In this document: positions 18,653 to 27,622 of the stretch, piece by piece | How the letters are laid out: every line of letters starts with the position of its first letter | Position numbering within the stretch: the first letter of the stretch is position 1 | Assembly (NCBI GenBank): GCA_041859045.1 | Contig: JBHELB010000020.1 | Coordinates: 51,913-115,912 of the forward strand | Direction: 5' to 3' | Length of the DNA stretch: 64,000 nucleotides | Source: JBHELB01 sp041859045 | GTDB lineage: Bacteria > Hydrogenedentota > Hydrogenedentia > Hydrogenedentales > SLHB01 | The notes under the pieces: model-generated | Databases searched by the model: none | What the model saw: only the letters and a program-made list of their open reading frames with translations | Told to the model about the DNA's origin: nothing | Position numbers and translations under genes: made by a program

Positions 18653-20942
18653 GTTCCTGCAGGTCTGGTGTAAGCAGTCGGAACATTTGCGAATAGCCTG
18701 CAACGCGCACCGCGAGATTGCCGTAATGCTCGGGGTCTGACTGAGCCTGCCGCAATCGCTCGGCAGTCGTCACGTTGAACTGTAGTTGCCCCACCCCCAT
18801 GCGCAGCGCGGTCCGAAGCAACTGCACCAAGCGCGTAATACCGTCGGTCCCCTCCACAAGTTTTGGGTCAAGGTCCACAATCGCCGCACTAGCGCCCGCC
18901 GCGCGGCGATGGGGCAGACGCGACAACGACTTCAACAGCGCGGTTACCCCTTTGAGGTCGCGGCCTTGGTGCGCGGACAGGGAGTACGCCAGCGGTTCCC
19001 CTGCGCGCCGGCCGTCGGGAGTTGCGCCCGTGAGTTTTCCGAAGTCGATGTTGCACAGAAAAGAGAATAGATGCACAAAGTAACGTCCACCCAACGGAGA
19101 GCGTGCGGCGTCCATGAGATCGATGAAATCGTTCGCGACCTGCGCCGCAATCGCGTCAACTTCTTCGACATCGTTGCCGTACTTCGGTGCGCCGGTCAAC
19201 AGCAACTGGCGCAACCGCTCGTTCTGGAAGTTGTCCCGCAACGCATCGAGCAACGTCTGCGGCGCGATGGATTTCTTGTCGAAGACAAGTCTTTTCAGCG
19301 CACAAAGCGCGTCGGCCGTATCGGCTGTGCCGAGAAAGCACACGGAATGATAGGTGTACACCGCGCCGCCGTCGGTGATGTCGCGTCCACGGGCGATGCA
19401 GTCATCGGTCAACGTGGACCAACACGGCAACGGTCCGGCCTCGCGTTGTGCGAGTTCCCCGCGGTTGCAGTGATAGACCATCAGCGCCGCGAAATGCCGC
19501 ACCTGCGCCAAGTAGGCCTCATACAATGCGTCGAAGTCGGCCATGTCCGTCAGCAGTCCCGTGCGCGGTCCAAGTTGCTCGCCGGTAGCGGGATCGACGC
19601 CGTCGAAGAGGGCCAATTCGAGGCACTTCGCGGAGTTGAACCACCCCGAGACGGCATGCGGGTTCGCGCGTCCGGGAATCGTGAGTTCGATACAGCCGAT
19701 GGGGGCATAGTCGCGAGCGTCCTCGAGCGCGATCCCATGTTCCTCGAGCGCGGGCACGAAGCAGTCGTCGTTGAAGAAAAAGGGAATACCGCCCCCACGA
19801 AGGACAAGGCGGGCGCACTGCTCCAGAAGCGTTGCCGGACTCTGCTCGTGGAGGCGTACCGAGACGTCGCGCACGAAACCCACGCGGTCGGTTGCGTCGA
19901 GAATAATGCCGGTCAACTCATTCGACGCATCGCGCCCATCGCGGTCCACGCCGCCCAACGTAATCGCCTGTACGTCATAGTCGAGATACAACTTAAGCGC
20001 AAGTTCCTCCATCCACTCCCGCGCATCGTCGCGAGAAAGACGTCCCGCGGCGACATCCGCTTCGTAGTAGGGGCGAAGTATTTGGTCTAGGCGTCCGATA
20101 CTGTTCGCGTTGATGCCGTCTTCTCCGCAGGTCAGGATATGCGCGAGCCACAGCGACTGCACCGCCTCGGCAAATGTCCGCGCGCCTTCGGAGGGCACAC
20201 GTTCGCAGCGCGCGGCCATCTCTTTGAGGCGTTGACGCTCGACAGGGTTTTTGGCCTGTGCCGCCAATTCGAACGCCAACTCCGCATAGCGTTGGCCCAG
20301 CAGGCAACCGGCGTCGCATACCCAGAGAACGGCTTTGAGAAAGGCCTCGCTACGGGGATATTCAGGGTCATCGTGCGATAATCTCGCCAGGTGCGCCTCG
20401 GTCTCGGCGCGAATCCCAGAAAATCCAATGCGCAGCACTTTCGCGTAGTCGCGCACGGAATGATTTTCGATCCAGCCCCATCCCCAAAACACGCCGCGTG
20501 GCGCAGGCATGTCTTGCAGGGTTTCGCCTATCGCATAATAGAGGGAGGGATGCGGCGTGTGGCGCGCTACGCACGTCTCGACCTCGCGCCGTTCAGCATC
20601 GCTCAACCCAAACTCGGCGAGACGGCCACGGTCCACCGCGCCTTCCGGCGCGAGCAGGCCAAAGGCATGTCCGCTTAGGTGTTCGCCCGCAAGCCGCCAA
20701 TCCGCACGTATCTCGAGTTTGGCCAGGCGCACCAGTTCGAGCAGCGTGCGCGCGCGTTGCTGACCGGTGGAAAGCAACGGGCGGCCTTGGCGCGCACGCC
20801 ACAGCGCCACGTCGCGTTCGAAAGGATTGGGATTTGTCACCCACGCTCCCTTACGCGCCATCACGTCATTGCGCAACGTCGCTAGACGCGCATTGAGTCC
20901 ATGCTCAGCGTCGCCGCGCTCGACTATCGCCACCGAGACCAT
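18618..20942 (-). CDS. Glycyl radical enzyme, PFL/glycerol dehydratase family, substrate unknown
   Basis: This 774-residue enzyme has both hallmarks of the family: the thiyl cysteine in GCIELTIPG (about residue 410) and the radical glycine in RVAGYS (about residue 749). The single Cys followed by Ile-Glu rather than Cys-Cys separates it from pyruvate formate-lyase and groups it with dehydratase, lyase or decarboxylase-type members. Which reaction it performs cannot be read from sequence. No microcompartment shell or aldehyde dehydrogenase genes are nearby. The radical would be oxygen-sensitive, so an anaerobic role is expected. The ATG follows a run of Gs usable as a ribosome-binding site. 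Confidence 0.88.
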   Translation of the reverse strand: MVSVAIVERGDAEHGLNARLATLRNDVMARKGAWVTNPNPFERDVALWRARQGRPLLSTGQQRARTLLELVRLAKLEIRADWRLAGEHLSGHAFGLLAPEGAVDRGRLAEFGLSDAERREVETCVARHTPHPSLYYAIGETLQDMPAPRGVFWGWGWIENHSVRDYAKVLRIGFSGIRAETEAHLARLSHDDPEYPRSEAFLKAVLWVCDAGCLLGQRYAELAFELAAQAKNPVERQRLKEMAARCERVPSEGARTFAEAVQSLWLAHILTCGEDGINANSIGRLDQILRPYYEADVAAGRLSRDDAREWMEELALKLYLDYDVQAITLGGVDRDGRDASNELTGIILDATDRVGFVRDVSVRLHEQSPATLLEQCARLVLRGGGIPFFFNDDCFVPALEEHGIALEDARDYAPIGCIELTIPGRANPHAVSGWFNSAKCLELALFDGVDPATGEQLGPRTGLLTDMADFDALYEAYLAQVRHFAALMVYHCNRGELAQREAGPLPCWSTLTDDCIARGRDITDGGAVYTYHSVCFLGTADTADALCALKRLVFDKKSIAPQTLLDALRDNFQNERLRQLLLTGAPKYGNDVEEVDAIAAQVANDFIDLMDAARSPLGGRYFVHLFSFLCNIDFGKLTGATPDGRRAGEPLAYSLSAHQGRDLKGVTALLKSLSRLPHRRAAGASAAIVDLDPKLVEGTDGITRLVQLLRTALRMGVGQLQFNVTTAERLRQAQSDPEHYGNLAVRVAGYSQMFRLLTPDLQEHVIARTKHTRG

Positions 20943-20989
20943 CGCCCCCCCTTTTTTTTGAATCGAGTCGGAATTTATTCAACAATTTG

Positions 20990-21018
20990 ATGATAGAAGT
21001 AATGAGAAAAGGGGTCAA
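20990..21018 (-). promoter_or_regulatory. Sigma70-type promoter for the glycyl radical enzyme operon
   Basis: On the minus strand TTGACC and TATCAT are separated by exactly 17 bases. The promoter lies about 50 bases upstream of the start codon and back to back with the cytochrome promoter. Confidence 0.65.
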
Positions 21019-21039
21019 TAGGAGGGATTTTTCCCGCTG

Positions 21040-21068
21040 TTGACAATTTGAGATATTTTAGATATTCT
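21040..21068 (+). promoter_or_regulatory. Sigma70-type promoter for the octaheme cytochrome
   Basis: A consensus TTGACA is followed after 17 bases by TATTCT. The start codon is about 70 bases downstream, with GGGAGGAGG as the ribosome-binding site. Confidence 0.65.
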
Positions 21069-21141
21069 TTGTCTAGATTGCGTCTGCTGGTTACGGGGGA
21101 TTCGGGCGAGTAGACGCTATATTCCGGGAGGAGGTTTCACC

Positions 21142-22584
21142 ATGTTGCGCAAGTATTCTCTGTCTGCCCTGGTCATTCTCGCCTCGCTCATGGCGTTCAC
21201 CGCCAGTGCCCAACCGCTTCCGGCACAGCTCTCGCCGGAATCCGCGGCGTGTCTGGAATGCCACAAGCAAGAGACAACGGGGATTTACGAGCAGTGGGGC
21301 TCAAGCAAGCACTTTCGCGCGAATGTCGGGTGTTATGAGTGTCACAAGGCCGAGAAAGGCGACCCGGATGCCCTGGATCATCTGGGCGTACTGATCTCCG
21401 TCATCGTAAGTCCAAAAGACTGCGCGCGTTGCCACGAGCGCGAGGCGAAGGAATTTCAGTCATCGCACCACGCCAAGGCGGGTCGGATTCTCGGATCGCT
21501 GGACAACACGTTAGCGGAGATCGTTGAAGGCGACAAAGGATTGGTGACGCCGATGTTTCCGCAGGGGCTTTCGGCGGCGGCGGTCAATGGCTGTTGGCAG
21601 TGCCATGGGGCGGAGGTAAAGGTGCAGAAAGACGGCACGCTCGACCCCGCGACATGGCCGAACACGGGGATCGGGCGCATCAACCCCGACGGCTCGGAAG
21701 GTTCCTGCACGGCGTGCCACTCGCGTCACGCGTTCTCGGCGGCGCAGGCGCGTCATCCCGAGAACTGTGGCAAATGCCATATGGGGCCGGACCATCCGCA
21801 GATGGAGATCTACAACGAATCGAAGCACGGCATTGCTTTCCGCGCGAACATCGACAAGATGAACTTGGGTAACGCTAAGTGGATAGTGGGCGAGGACTAC
21901 TCGGCTGCGCCCACCTGCGCGACGTGTCATATGAGCGCCACGAAGAAGCAACCGGTGACGCATGACGTGGGGCTGCGCATCAGTTGGAACAACCGTCCGG
22001 CTATTTCCATACGCCCCGAGGTATCCGACGCAAAGATGGGGCTGCCGGGGAAGGATGTGAGTTGGGAGACGCGCCGCTCGAACATGAAGGAAGTCTGCGG
22101 CACATGTCACAACGAACAGTACGTCACGAGTTTCTACACGCAATACGACGGGCTTGTGCAGCAATATACGGATAAGTTCGCCAAGCCAGGCCTGGAATTG
22201 ATGGCGGCTGCGAAGCCTCTGCTCAAGCCGATGGAATTCTCAAATGCCGTCGACTGGACTTGGTTCGAGCTCTGGCATCACGAAGGCCGGCGCGCGCGGC
22301 ACGGTGCGTCGATGATGGGGCCGGACTACACCCATTGGCACGGCACGTATGAAGTCGCCAAGCGGTTCTACGCCGAACTCATTCCCGAACTCGAGGAACT
22401 TGCGCAAACCAACCTCGACTCGAAGGACCCGGCACGCGCGCAGGCCGCCAAGGCGCTGCAGGAGCATATCGAGCAGGTGCTGAACCGGGATTCGCACAAG
22501 TGGTTTCTGAATAAGATGGACCCGGAAGAGACACAAGCTCGCAAGCAGCGTGCGGAAGAGTTCCAGCAGCGATATAGCAAATAG
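21142..22584 (+). CDS. Octaheme c-type cytochrome, hydroxylamine oxidoreductase-like
   Basis: This 480-residue protein starts with a signal peptide (about residues 1-23, ending ASA) and contains eight CXXCH heme sites at residues 37, 64, 94, 151, 189, 209, 259 and 319. Number, spacing and C-terminal helices (HHEGRRARHGAS, then DYTHWHG near 395-401) resemble the octaheme HAO family. That family includes oxidative enzymes with a cross-linked tyrosine and reductive enzymes without one. Whether Y396 is that tyrosine cannot be decided without alignment. Electron partners are not encoded nearby. It should be periplasmic and may reduce nitrite or hydroxylamine, by analogy only. It ends at a strong terminator. 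Confidence 0.88.
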   Translation: MLRKYSLSALVILASLMAFTASAQPLPAQLSPESAACLECHKQETTGIYEQWGSSKHFRANVGCYECHKAEKGDPDALDHLGVLISVIVSPKDCARCHEREAKEFQSSHHAKAGRILGSLDNTLAEIVEGDKGLVTPMFPQGLSAAAVNGCWQCHGAEVKVQKDGTLDPATWPNTGIGRINPDGSEGSCTACHSRHAFSAAQARHPENCGKCHMGPDHPQMEIYNESKHGIAFRANIDKMNLGNAKWIVGEDYSAAPTCATCHMSATKKQPVTHDVGLRISWNNRPAISIRPEVSDAKMGLPGKDVSWETRRSNMKEVCGTCHNEQYVTSFYTQYDGLVQQYTDKFAKPGLELMAAAKPLLKPMEFSNAVDWTWFELWHHEGRRARHGASMMGPDYTHWHGTYEVAKRFYAELIPELEELAQTNLDSKDPARAQAAKALQEHIEQVLNRDSHKWFLNKMDPEETQARKQRAEEFQQRYSK

Positions 22585-22604
22585 AATTGTTCGAAACGGA
22601 AGAG

Positions 22605-22639
22605 GGGAAGCCTCGCACTGCGCCGAGGCTTCCCTTTTT
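22605..22639 (+). terminator. Rho-independent terminator of the octaheme cytochrome gene
   Basis: A perfect 11-bp stem (GGGAAGCCTCG / CGAGGCTTCCC) with an 8-base loop is followed directly by five Ts. It lies 20 bases after the stop codon. Confidence 0.92.
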
Positions 22640-22649
22640 GTGTGCGCAA

Positions 22650-22678
22650 TTGACGCCTGAGGCTCCTTCTGCTACCCT
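22650..22678 (+). promoter_or_regulatory. Sigma70-type promoter for the DegT aminotransferase
   Basis: TTGACG and TACCCT are separated by 17 bases. It lies directly after the terminator and 31 bases before the start codon. Confidence 0.5.
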
Positions 22679-22709
22679 CCGCGCATAATCTGGAATTTGG
22701 AGTCTTGCC

Positions 22710-23819
22710 ATGCCTGTACCTATGTTGGATTTACGCGCGCAGTATCAGCGCATTCGAGACGAGATAGAAGCGGCTGTCGCGGATGTTTTTGAGAAGCAGC
22801 AATTTATCGGCGGCCCGCGGGTGCTTGCGCTTGAGGCGGCGCTCAAAGCCTACACCGGTGCGGCCGAGGCCCTCAGCGTCGCCTCGGGTACGGATGCCTT
22901 GTTCTTGTTGCTCAAGGCGGCCAATCTTAGGCCCGGCGATGAGGTCATCACGACGCCATTTACCTTTTTTGCGACGGCGGGCACAATCGTGAATGCAGGC
23001 GCAACGCCGGTCTTTGTCGATATCCAGCCCGATACCTTCAACATTGAACCGGAATCCATCGAGGCGGCGATCACGTCCCGCACACGGGTTCTGCTGCCGG
23101 TGCACCTTTTTGGCCACTGCGCGGACATGGATGCCATCAACACCATCGCTCAGCGTCACGGGTTGCGCGTGATCGAAGACGCATGCCAAGCGCTTGGCGC
23201 GTTGTACAAAGGCCGAAAGGCGTGTGCGCTCGCGCATGCCGCCGCAGTGAGCTTTTTCCCCAGCAAGAATCTCGGTGGCGCGGGGGATGGGGGAATGGTG
23301 CTTGCGCAAGACCCCGAACTCGCGGCGGGCGTTCGGTTGCTTCGCAATCATGGCTCGTCTGAGCAATATATTCACGAGATCGTCGGCACGAACAGTCGGC
23401 TGGATGCCCTTCAGGCCGCCGTGTTGGAGGTGAAACTGCGTCATCTCGACCAGTGGAACGCGGCGCGCCGTGAGCGCGCCGCGTACTATACCGAACGCCT
23501 GCGCGACGTGCCTGAGATCGTGACGCCTGTTGAACAGCCCGGCTATACCCACGTCTACCATCAATACGTGGTGCGTGTGCCGCGGCGCGACGACGCCCGC
23601 GCGTTCCTTCAGGAGCGGGGGATAGGGTGCGCCGTGTATTACCCCGTGCCGTTGCATCGGCAGGAGTGCTTCGCCGGACTTGGCTACGGCGAAGGCGATC
23701 TTCCCGTCGCTACCCGCGCGGCGCAGGAAGTGCTCGCGCTGCCGATCTACCCGGAACTGACGCCTGAGCAACAGGACGAAGTCATCGCGGCGCTAAAAGA
23801 ACACGTGGCGAAGGGGTAG
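22710..23819 (+). CDS. DegT/DnrJ/EryC1/StrS family aminotransferase
   Basis: This 369-residue PLP enzyme belongs to the sugar aminotransferase family that aminates keto-sugars of surface polysaccharides and antibiotics. The PLP lysine is K186 in FFPSKNLGG and the partner aspartate is D157 in EDACQALGA. GTDALFLLL and FGHCADMDAI are family signatures. It is transcribed alone, with its own promoter, and converges on the LarA-like gene 6 bases away. No nucleotide-sugar dehydratase is adjacent, so the product sugar is unknown. Confidence 0.88.
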   Translation: MPVPMLDLRAQYQRIRDEIEAAVADVFEKQQFIGGPRVLALEAALKAYTGAAEALSVASGTDALFLLLKAANLRPGDEVITTPFTFFATAGTIVNAGATPVFVDIQPDTFNIEPESIEAAITSRTRVLLPVHLFGHCADMDAINTIAQRHGLRVIEDACQALGALYKGRKACALAHAAAVSFFPSKNLGGAGDGGMVLAQDPELAAGVRLLRNHGSSEQYIHEIVGTNSRLDALQAAVLEVKLRHLDQWNAARRERAAYYTERLRDVPEIVTPVEQPGYTHVYHQYVVRVPRRDDARAFLQERGIGCAVYYPVPLHRQECFAGLGYGEGDLPVATRAAQEVLALPIYPELTPEQQDEVIAALKEHVAKG

Positions 23820-23825
23820 CGTCGC

Positions 23826-25109
23826 CTAGTCGCTGCACGCGGGCACGGTGTAGGCCGCGCTGGGCATGAGGTAGACGGTGGGGCGGGGGATGCCCTGCGC
23901 GGCGAGGTCTTGGCGGGCGGCTTCAAGGGCGGCTTCAAGGGTGACCGCTTTTCGGGCCTTGAGCATTTGGACGTCGGCCTCGCTCATCTCTGTCAGCAAC
24001 AACGTGATCGGACCTTTGTGAATGGTCGAAAGCGCGGTTTGCCCGTTAATTTCGCTGGCGGCGCGCAGTCCGGCGATAATCGCTTCGCGGCTTCCGAGCC
24101 GCAGCCACTTCTTGAACTGCTCTCCGCCAATGCCTTCCGGACACGGCGCGGCGAGAATGATGCGTCCGTTGGGAGTCACCGCTTGGTACGCGTTGAAAAG
24201 GGCCTTGTGGGTTTGCAGGAAGTTGCGGGTGCTGTTTGACGCCGCCACGACGATGTCGGCGCGTTTCTCGATATCTACGCCATAAAGCCGCCGCGCAAAA
24301 TCACACGCCGCGCGGTGTGCCGCATCCATCTCGCCCACAAAAAGCCCGGCGATGTGCCCTGCACGGTTGAGCACCGTGTTGACGATGCAATCGACATGCG
24401 TCATTCGCGCCGCCTCGAGCATGTCCTCGGCTACAGGATTTCCGTCGAGCGCCCCAATGCGCACGGCGGGGTTGAGACGGTCCTCATGCGGGTCGAGGTT
24501 CATGGCGTGGTTGTGCGAGATCGTCGCACGTCCGGCCACGCCGGGCACGATGCTCTTGCGTCCGCCGCCGAAACCGCCAAAGTAGTGCAACACGACCGTT
24601 CCCGTGGCAATGATGCGATCCGCTTCGTGCACGCGCCGGTTGAGCCAGACAGGAGTGCCGCGGTGCGTGACGCCAAGTTGCACGAGTTCCCTGGGATCGT
24701 CGGGGTCATGGGCAAAAGTACGCCCCTCAAAACGTGCGCGGAGCGCTCTCCCCAGGATGGAGTCTTCCTCCTCGCGCGTGGGGCCTCGATGCGTGCCGGT
24801 GGCGTAGACAAAGGAAATATCCTTTTCCAGAATTCCCGCTGCCTCGAGTTCGTCGATCACGCACGGCAGTACTTCGTGGATGGCGCTCTTGCGGAAAGAG
24901 TCCGGAACGACGATCGCGACTCGCTCGCCGCGCCGGAAAGAGGAGAAGGCATGGTTCGCGAGTCCAATCGGGGATTCGAGCGCGTTTCGCGCGGTGTCAA
25001 CGGGCGAGTCCAACGCCGGCGTCTCAGCAACGTCGAGGGTACTCAGCACTTCAGCCCACGGCGCGTCCACGCTCAGCACTCCGTCTAGATACGGAATTGT
25101 GATCACCAT
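23826..25109 (-). CDS. LarA-like nickel-pincer racemase/epimerase (DUF2088)
   Basis: This 427-residue protein matches the lactate racemase family, which uses a nickel-pincer nucleotide cofactor. Residues equivalent to the catalytic set are present: H107 in ATGTHRG, and H175 and K185 in LHYFGGFGGGRKSIVPG. The many LarA paralogs act on different 2-hydroxy acids, so lactate cannot be assumed. Cofactor genes larB, larC and larE are not in the window. I start it at ATG 25109, four bases after the stop of the GspG-like gene; longer versions would run into that gene. It is last in a four-gene operon. Confidence 0.82.
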   Translation of the reverse strand: MVITIPYLDGVLSVDAPWAEVLSTLDVAETPALDSPVDTARNALESPIGLANHAFSSFRRGERVAIVVPDSFRKSAIHEVLPCVIDELEAAGILEKDISFVYATGTHRGPTREEEDSILGRALRARFEGRTFAHDPDDPRELVQLGVTHRGTPVWLNRRVHEADRIIATGTVVLHYFGGFGGGRKSIVPGVAGRATISHNHAMNLDPHEDRLNPAVRIGALDGNPVAEDMLEAARMTHVDCIVNTVLNRAGHIAGLFVGEMDAAHRAACDFARRLYGVDIEKRADIVVAASNSTRNFLQTHKALFNAYQAVTPNGRIILAAPCPEGIGGEQFKKWLRLGSREAIIAGLRAASEINGQTALSTIHKGPITLLLTEMSEADVQMLKARKAVTLEAALEAARQDLAAQGIPRPTVYLMPSAAYTVPACSD

Positions 25110-25113
25110 GTGC

Positions 25114-25614
25114 CTACGGGCTCCCTGGTTGGCGTTGCCGTTTGGTGTACACAGTGCGCCAGGTACGACGGGGATCCGCGTTCGTGATGTCGTCCTGGTT
25201 CCCAGGAATCCCGTCCATTCCAGCCGAATACAGGGCGTACGCCTGCCTGGTTTCATTGTACTCCTGTTCAGGAGTAGGGGAGTAGAAGAAGCCTTGTTCC
25301 CAACCGTCCAAGGGCGGGCCTAGAGGAAGGTAATCCACATTACGCGACAACGCGCGCGCGGCGAGTTCGAGTCCTTGCGGACCTGCGGGAGGGAGCGCGC
25401 CGTTCAGCGAGTGATAGGTCTCAATCGCTTTCTTCAGCGCCAGCAGGTCAGCCTCCGTGCGGTACATTCTCGCCAGAGGGGAATCGTCCGGCACCTGTCG
25501 TGCCGTCCAGAAGAGGTAAGCGAGCACTCCAGAGGCGAGGAACGACGTTATTCCAAACGCAACGGCGCAACCGCACGCTATACGCCGCAGCGGTTTCCGT
25601 CCGTCAGAAGTCAA
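25114..25614 (-). CDS. GspG-like pseudopilin-related single-pass membrane protein
   Basis: This protein of about 166 residues has one N-terminal membrane helix (CAVAFGITSFLASGVLAYLFW) and a periplasmic part. The spacing and C-terminal DGIPGNQDDIT recall the calcium loop of the type II secretion major pseudopilin GspG. The typical prepilin cleavage motif (G followed by FTLIE) is missing, so it is probably not assembled as a standard pilin. I prefer a TTG start at 25614 with AGGA eight bases upstream, overlapping the previous gene slightly; ATG 25665 would overlap by 62 bases. Function is unknown. Confidence 0.55.
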   Translation of the reverse strand: MTSDGRKPLRRIACGCAVAFGITSFLASGVLAYLFWTARQVPDDSPLARMYRTEADLLALKKAIETYHSLNGALPPAGPQGLELAARALSRNVDYLPLGPPLDGWEQGFFYSPTPEQEYNETRQAYALYSAGMDGIPGNQDDITNADPRRTWRTVYTKRQRQPGSP

Positions 25615-26317
25615 GGTGATGATCCTGATCGCGATCCGCCATGCACAACACCCAGATCGCGGCAAAGACCACGAAGTCGGCGCAGGCTGAAAGCAGGTCG
25701 AGCAAAGGAATGATGTAAAGGGGTTGTTCGGGTGTCGTTTGTAGAATTGTGAGTTGCAGCCATGCCGTCATGAGGAAGCTGAAGAGCAGCACGGCAAAGG
25801 CCGCTCCCGCCTGATCGCTTAGCGGGTTGAGGCAGGAAAGTCCGTAGGGCCGTCCCTTGAACATGCAGCAAGCGCCCAGCGGGACGATCAGGGACAGGTA
25901 GAGCAGCGCCGGGAGAAGCAGCGCGAAAGCGAGTTCACGGCCGTCTTCCTGCCTTGCGAGCGAGGCGAGCACACGAAACATCAGCATCGCTACAAGCTGC
26001 AATGTAAACCAGAGTCCGAAAAAAGTCTTTACCGCAGTCCACCCGGGTTTCACTTTCCAGAGAGGCTTGTCGACGAATCCCGCCAACCAACAAAACGTGA
26101 TACTCAGCGCCGCAGCGCTGAGAGCGAGCGCCGCGATGTCGAGCACGGTCAGCGCGCCCTGCGTTGTCAGGGGCAGCGGTACAGCGGGGTCTTTGCTGGC
26201 GAACGCGGTATGAGCCCATACGAGCACCGCCTCCATTGCCGCAAGCACGGCCAAATAGGTTAGGAGCGGCGCCGGGTAGCGGCCAACGAGTCGAAAGGCC
26301 TCCTTGAGTTCACGCAA
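25604..26317 (-). CDS. Polytopic membrane protein of unknown function
   Basis: This 237-residue protein has five or six predicted membrane helices, for example at about residues 18-36, 55-78, 95-115, 128-150, 165-185 and 205-228. I recognise no family. The start is a TTG six bases after the stop of the PilZ gene; no ATG lies in frame until residue 27, inside the first helix. Its place between a membrane-anchored PilZ protein and a GspG-like protein suggests an envelope function controlled with them. Confidence 0.6.
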   Translation of the reverse strand: MRELKEAFRLVGRYPAPLLTYLAVLAAMEAVLVWAHTAFASKDPAVPLPLTTQGALTVLDIAALALSAAALSITFCWLAGFVDKPLWKVKPGWTAVKTFFGLWFTLQLVAMLMFRVLASLARQEDGRELAFALLLPALLYLSLIVPLGACCMFKGRPYGLSCLNPLSDQAGAAFAVLLFSFLMTAWLQLTILQTTPEQPLYIIPLLDLLSACADFVVFAAIWVLCMADRDQDHHLDF

Positions 26318-26323
26318 GCTCGA

Positions 26324-27409
26324 TTACCCCGCATTACCGGCGTTTTTGGTGAGAGGCCGCTGTCGCTTGAGCACTATGCGGGAGATGACGTCTTGCTGGT
26401 CTTCCGTAAGCCCCACAAATGCGGCGCGCGCGAGGAACTGTCCCGCCGGGAGCGCCGTCACGGCAACCACCCTTGCGTCGGCCTGTAGTTCCTGTCCGCC
26501 TTCATCGGGAATCGAGACGCGCAAGGTGAGGCCTTTCTGAACCTGCTGCGGAAGTACGAGCGCACAACCGCCTGCGCTTAGGCTCGTGAAGCGCCCACGC
26601 ATGCGGCCCACCACCGGTTCCCGCTCGAGGCTCTCGCCCGAGGAGGACTCCCCCAAGATACCCACCGTTGCTTGCGCGTCAAACGACACACGGAAATGCT
26701 CGCGAACCTGCACGCGCCGGAGGCTGGTGGAATGGCGAAACACGAGTAGGTCGGGCTGGCGCTCTTTGCGGACATATTTCGCGGAAAACAGATACCGCGC
26801 ATCGTCTTCGCGCCACATTGCAAAGTGAACGGGTTCGCCGGGCGCGAAGATTTCACCGCATTCGCCTTTGACCTGGATCCTGAATACCGCCTCATCGACT
26901 TCGACCACCACGCCTCCGGTGTTGATATCGGTTTCGGGATGGTCCATGTGTCCGGACATGTTGACAGGCTGCCCCGTATACATCTCGCGTGTGGAACGAA
27001 TGCCCTGACCGAAGGGCACATAGGTTAGCCCCATGCGCTCGCGAATGTCCCGGAGCTGAACCCCAAGTTTCTCATAGGTTTCCGTGGGCCTTTTCTCGAA
27101 GTGGGCCATGTAGGCGTCAACGCACGCGTCAAAGGCTTGACGAATGGTCAGCGTGCGCAGGGGATTGTCTGGCGCCTGGGCCCGCAACATGGTGAGCAAC
27201 TGCTCGATCTCCACTGCGCTGAGTGCTCGCTCGCGGGCAATCTGGTCCACCATCCGCCATTCATCGTCCAGCCGCCGCCGCCTGCGCATATGCCGGTTCA
27301 GGTAATCCAGCGCGACCACAAGCAGCACCGCGGAAACGGCCAAGATGCCTGTGAACCAAAATGGCGAGGCGCTCACATGCGTGATGATTCGTGTCAGGTT
27401 GTCGAACAT
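26324..27409 (-). CDS. Membrane-anchored PilZ domain protein (YcgR-like)
   Basis: This 361-residue protein has one membrane helix (about residues 17-36), a helical segment, a YcgR-N-like beta domain (about 150-230) and a PilZ domain (about 235-345). The PilZ arginines are in RRVQVREHFR (RXXXR). The second motif reads TSLSAGG where (D/N)XSXXG is usual, so cyclic di-GMP binding may be weaker or altered. It heads an operon with a membrane protein, a GspG-like protein and a LarA-like enzyme. Confidence 0.78.
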   Translation of the reverse strand: MFDNLTRIITHVSASPFWFTGILAVSAVLLVVALDYLNRHMRRRRRLDDEWRMVDQIARERALSAVEIEQLLTMLRAQAPDNPLRTLTIRQAFDACVDAYMAHFEKRPTETYEKLGVQLRDIRERMGLTYVPFGQGIRSTREMYTGQPVNMSGHMDHPETDINTGGVVVEVDEAVFRIQVKGECGEIFAPGEPVHFAMWREDDARYLFSAKYVRKERQPDLLVFRHSTSLRRVQVREHFRVSFDAQATVGILGESSSGESLEREPVVGRMRGRFTSLSAGGCALVLPQQVQKGLTLRVSIPDEGGQELQADARVVAVTALPAGQFLARAAFVGLTEDQQDVISRIVLKRQRPLTKNAGNAG

Positions 27410-27437
27410 TGGCGGCCCCCATGTCCCCTTTTCGTCA

Positions 27438-27466
27438 AGTATAAGAGCCCCCTAGCCCGGTTGCAA
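27438..27466 (-). promoter_or_regulatory. Sigma70-type promoter for the PilZ operon
   Basis: On the minus strand TTGCAA and TATACT are spaced by 17 bases, about 30 bases upstream of the PilZ start codon. Confidence 0.6.
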
Positions 27467-27593
27467 CAGACCGACTACCGTTAACTACCGAACGGTTCAT
27501 GAGATCCAGAGGGAGGAAAGAGGCGAAGCACGGCAGATGCTGCCCGCGATCCCATCTAATGGGGGCTAAGTTCGTTCTATTGAGCCTCACTTC

Positions 27594-27622
27594 TTGACAC
27601 GCGGGGCATTGTGTGCAATAAT
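27594..27622 (+). promoter_or_regulatory. Sigma70-type promoter for the HTH-receiver gene
   Basis: A consensus TTGACA is followed after 17 bases by AATAAT, with an overlapping TAATAT. It leaves a leader of about 105 bases before the start codon. Confidence 0.55.

Noticed and set aside
19071..20090. 339-codon plus-strand open frame
   Set aside because: Antisense to the glycyl radical enzyme, with no recognisable motif.
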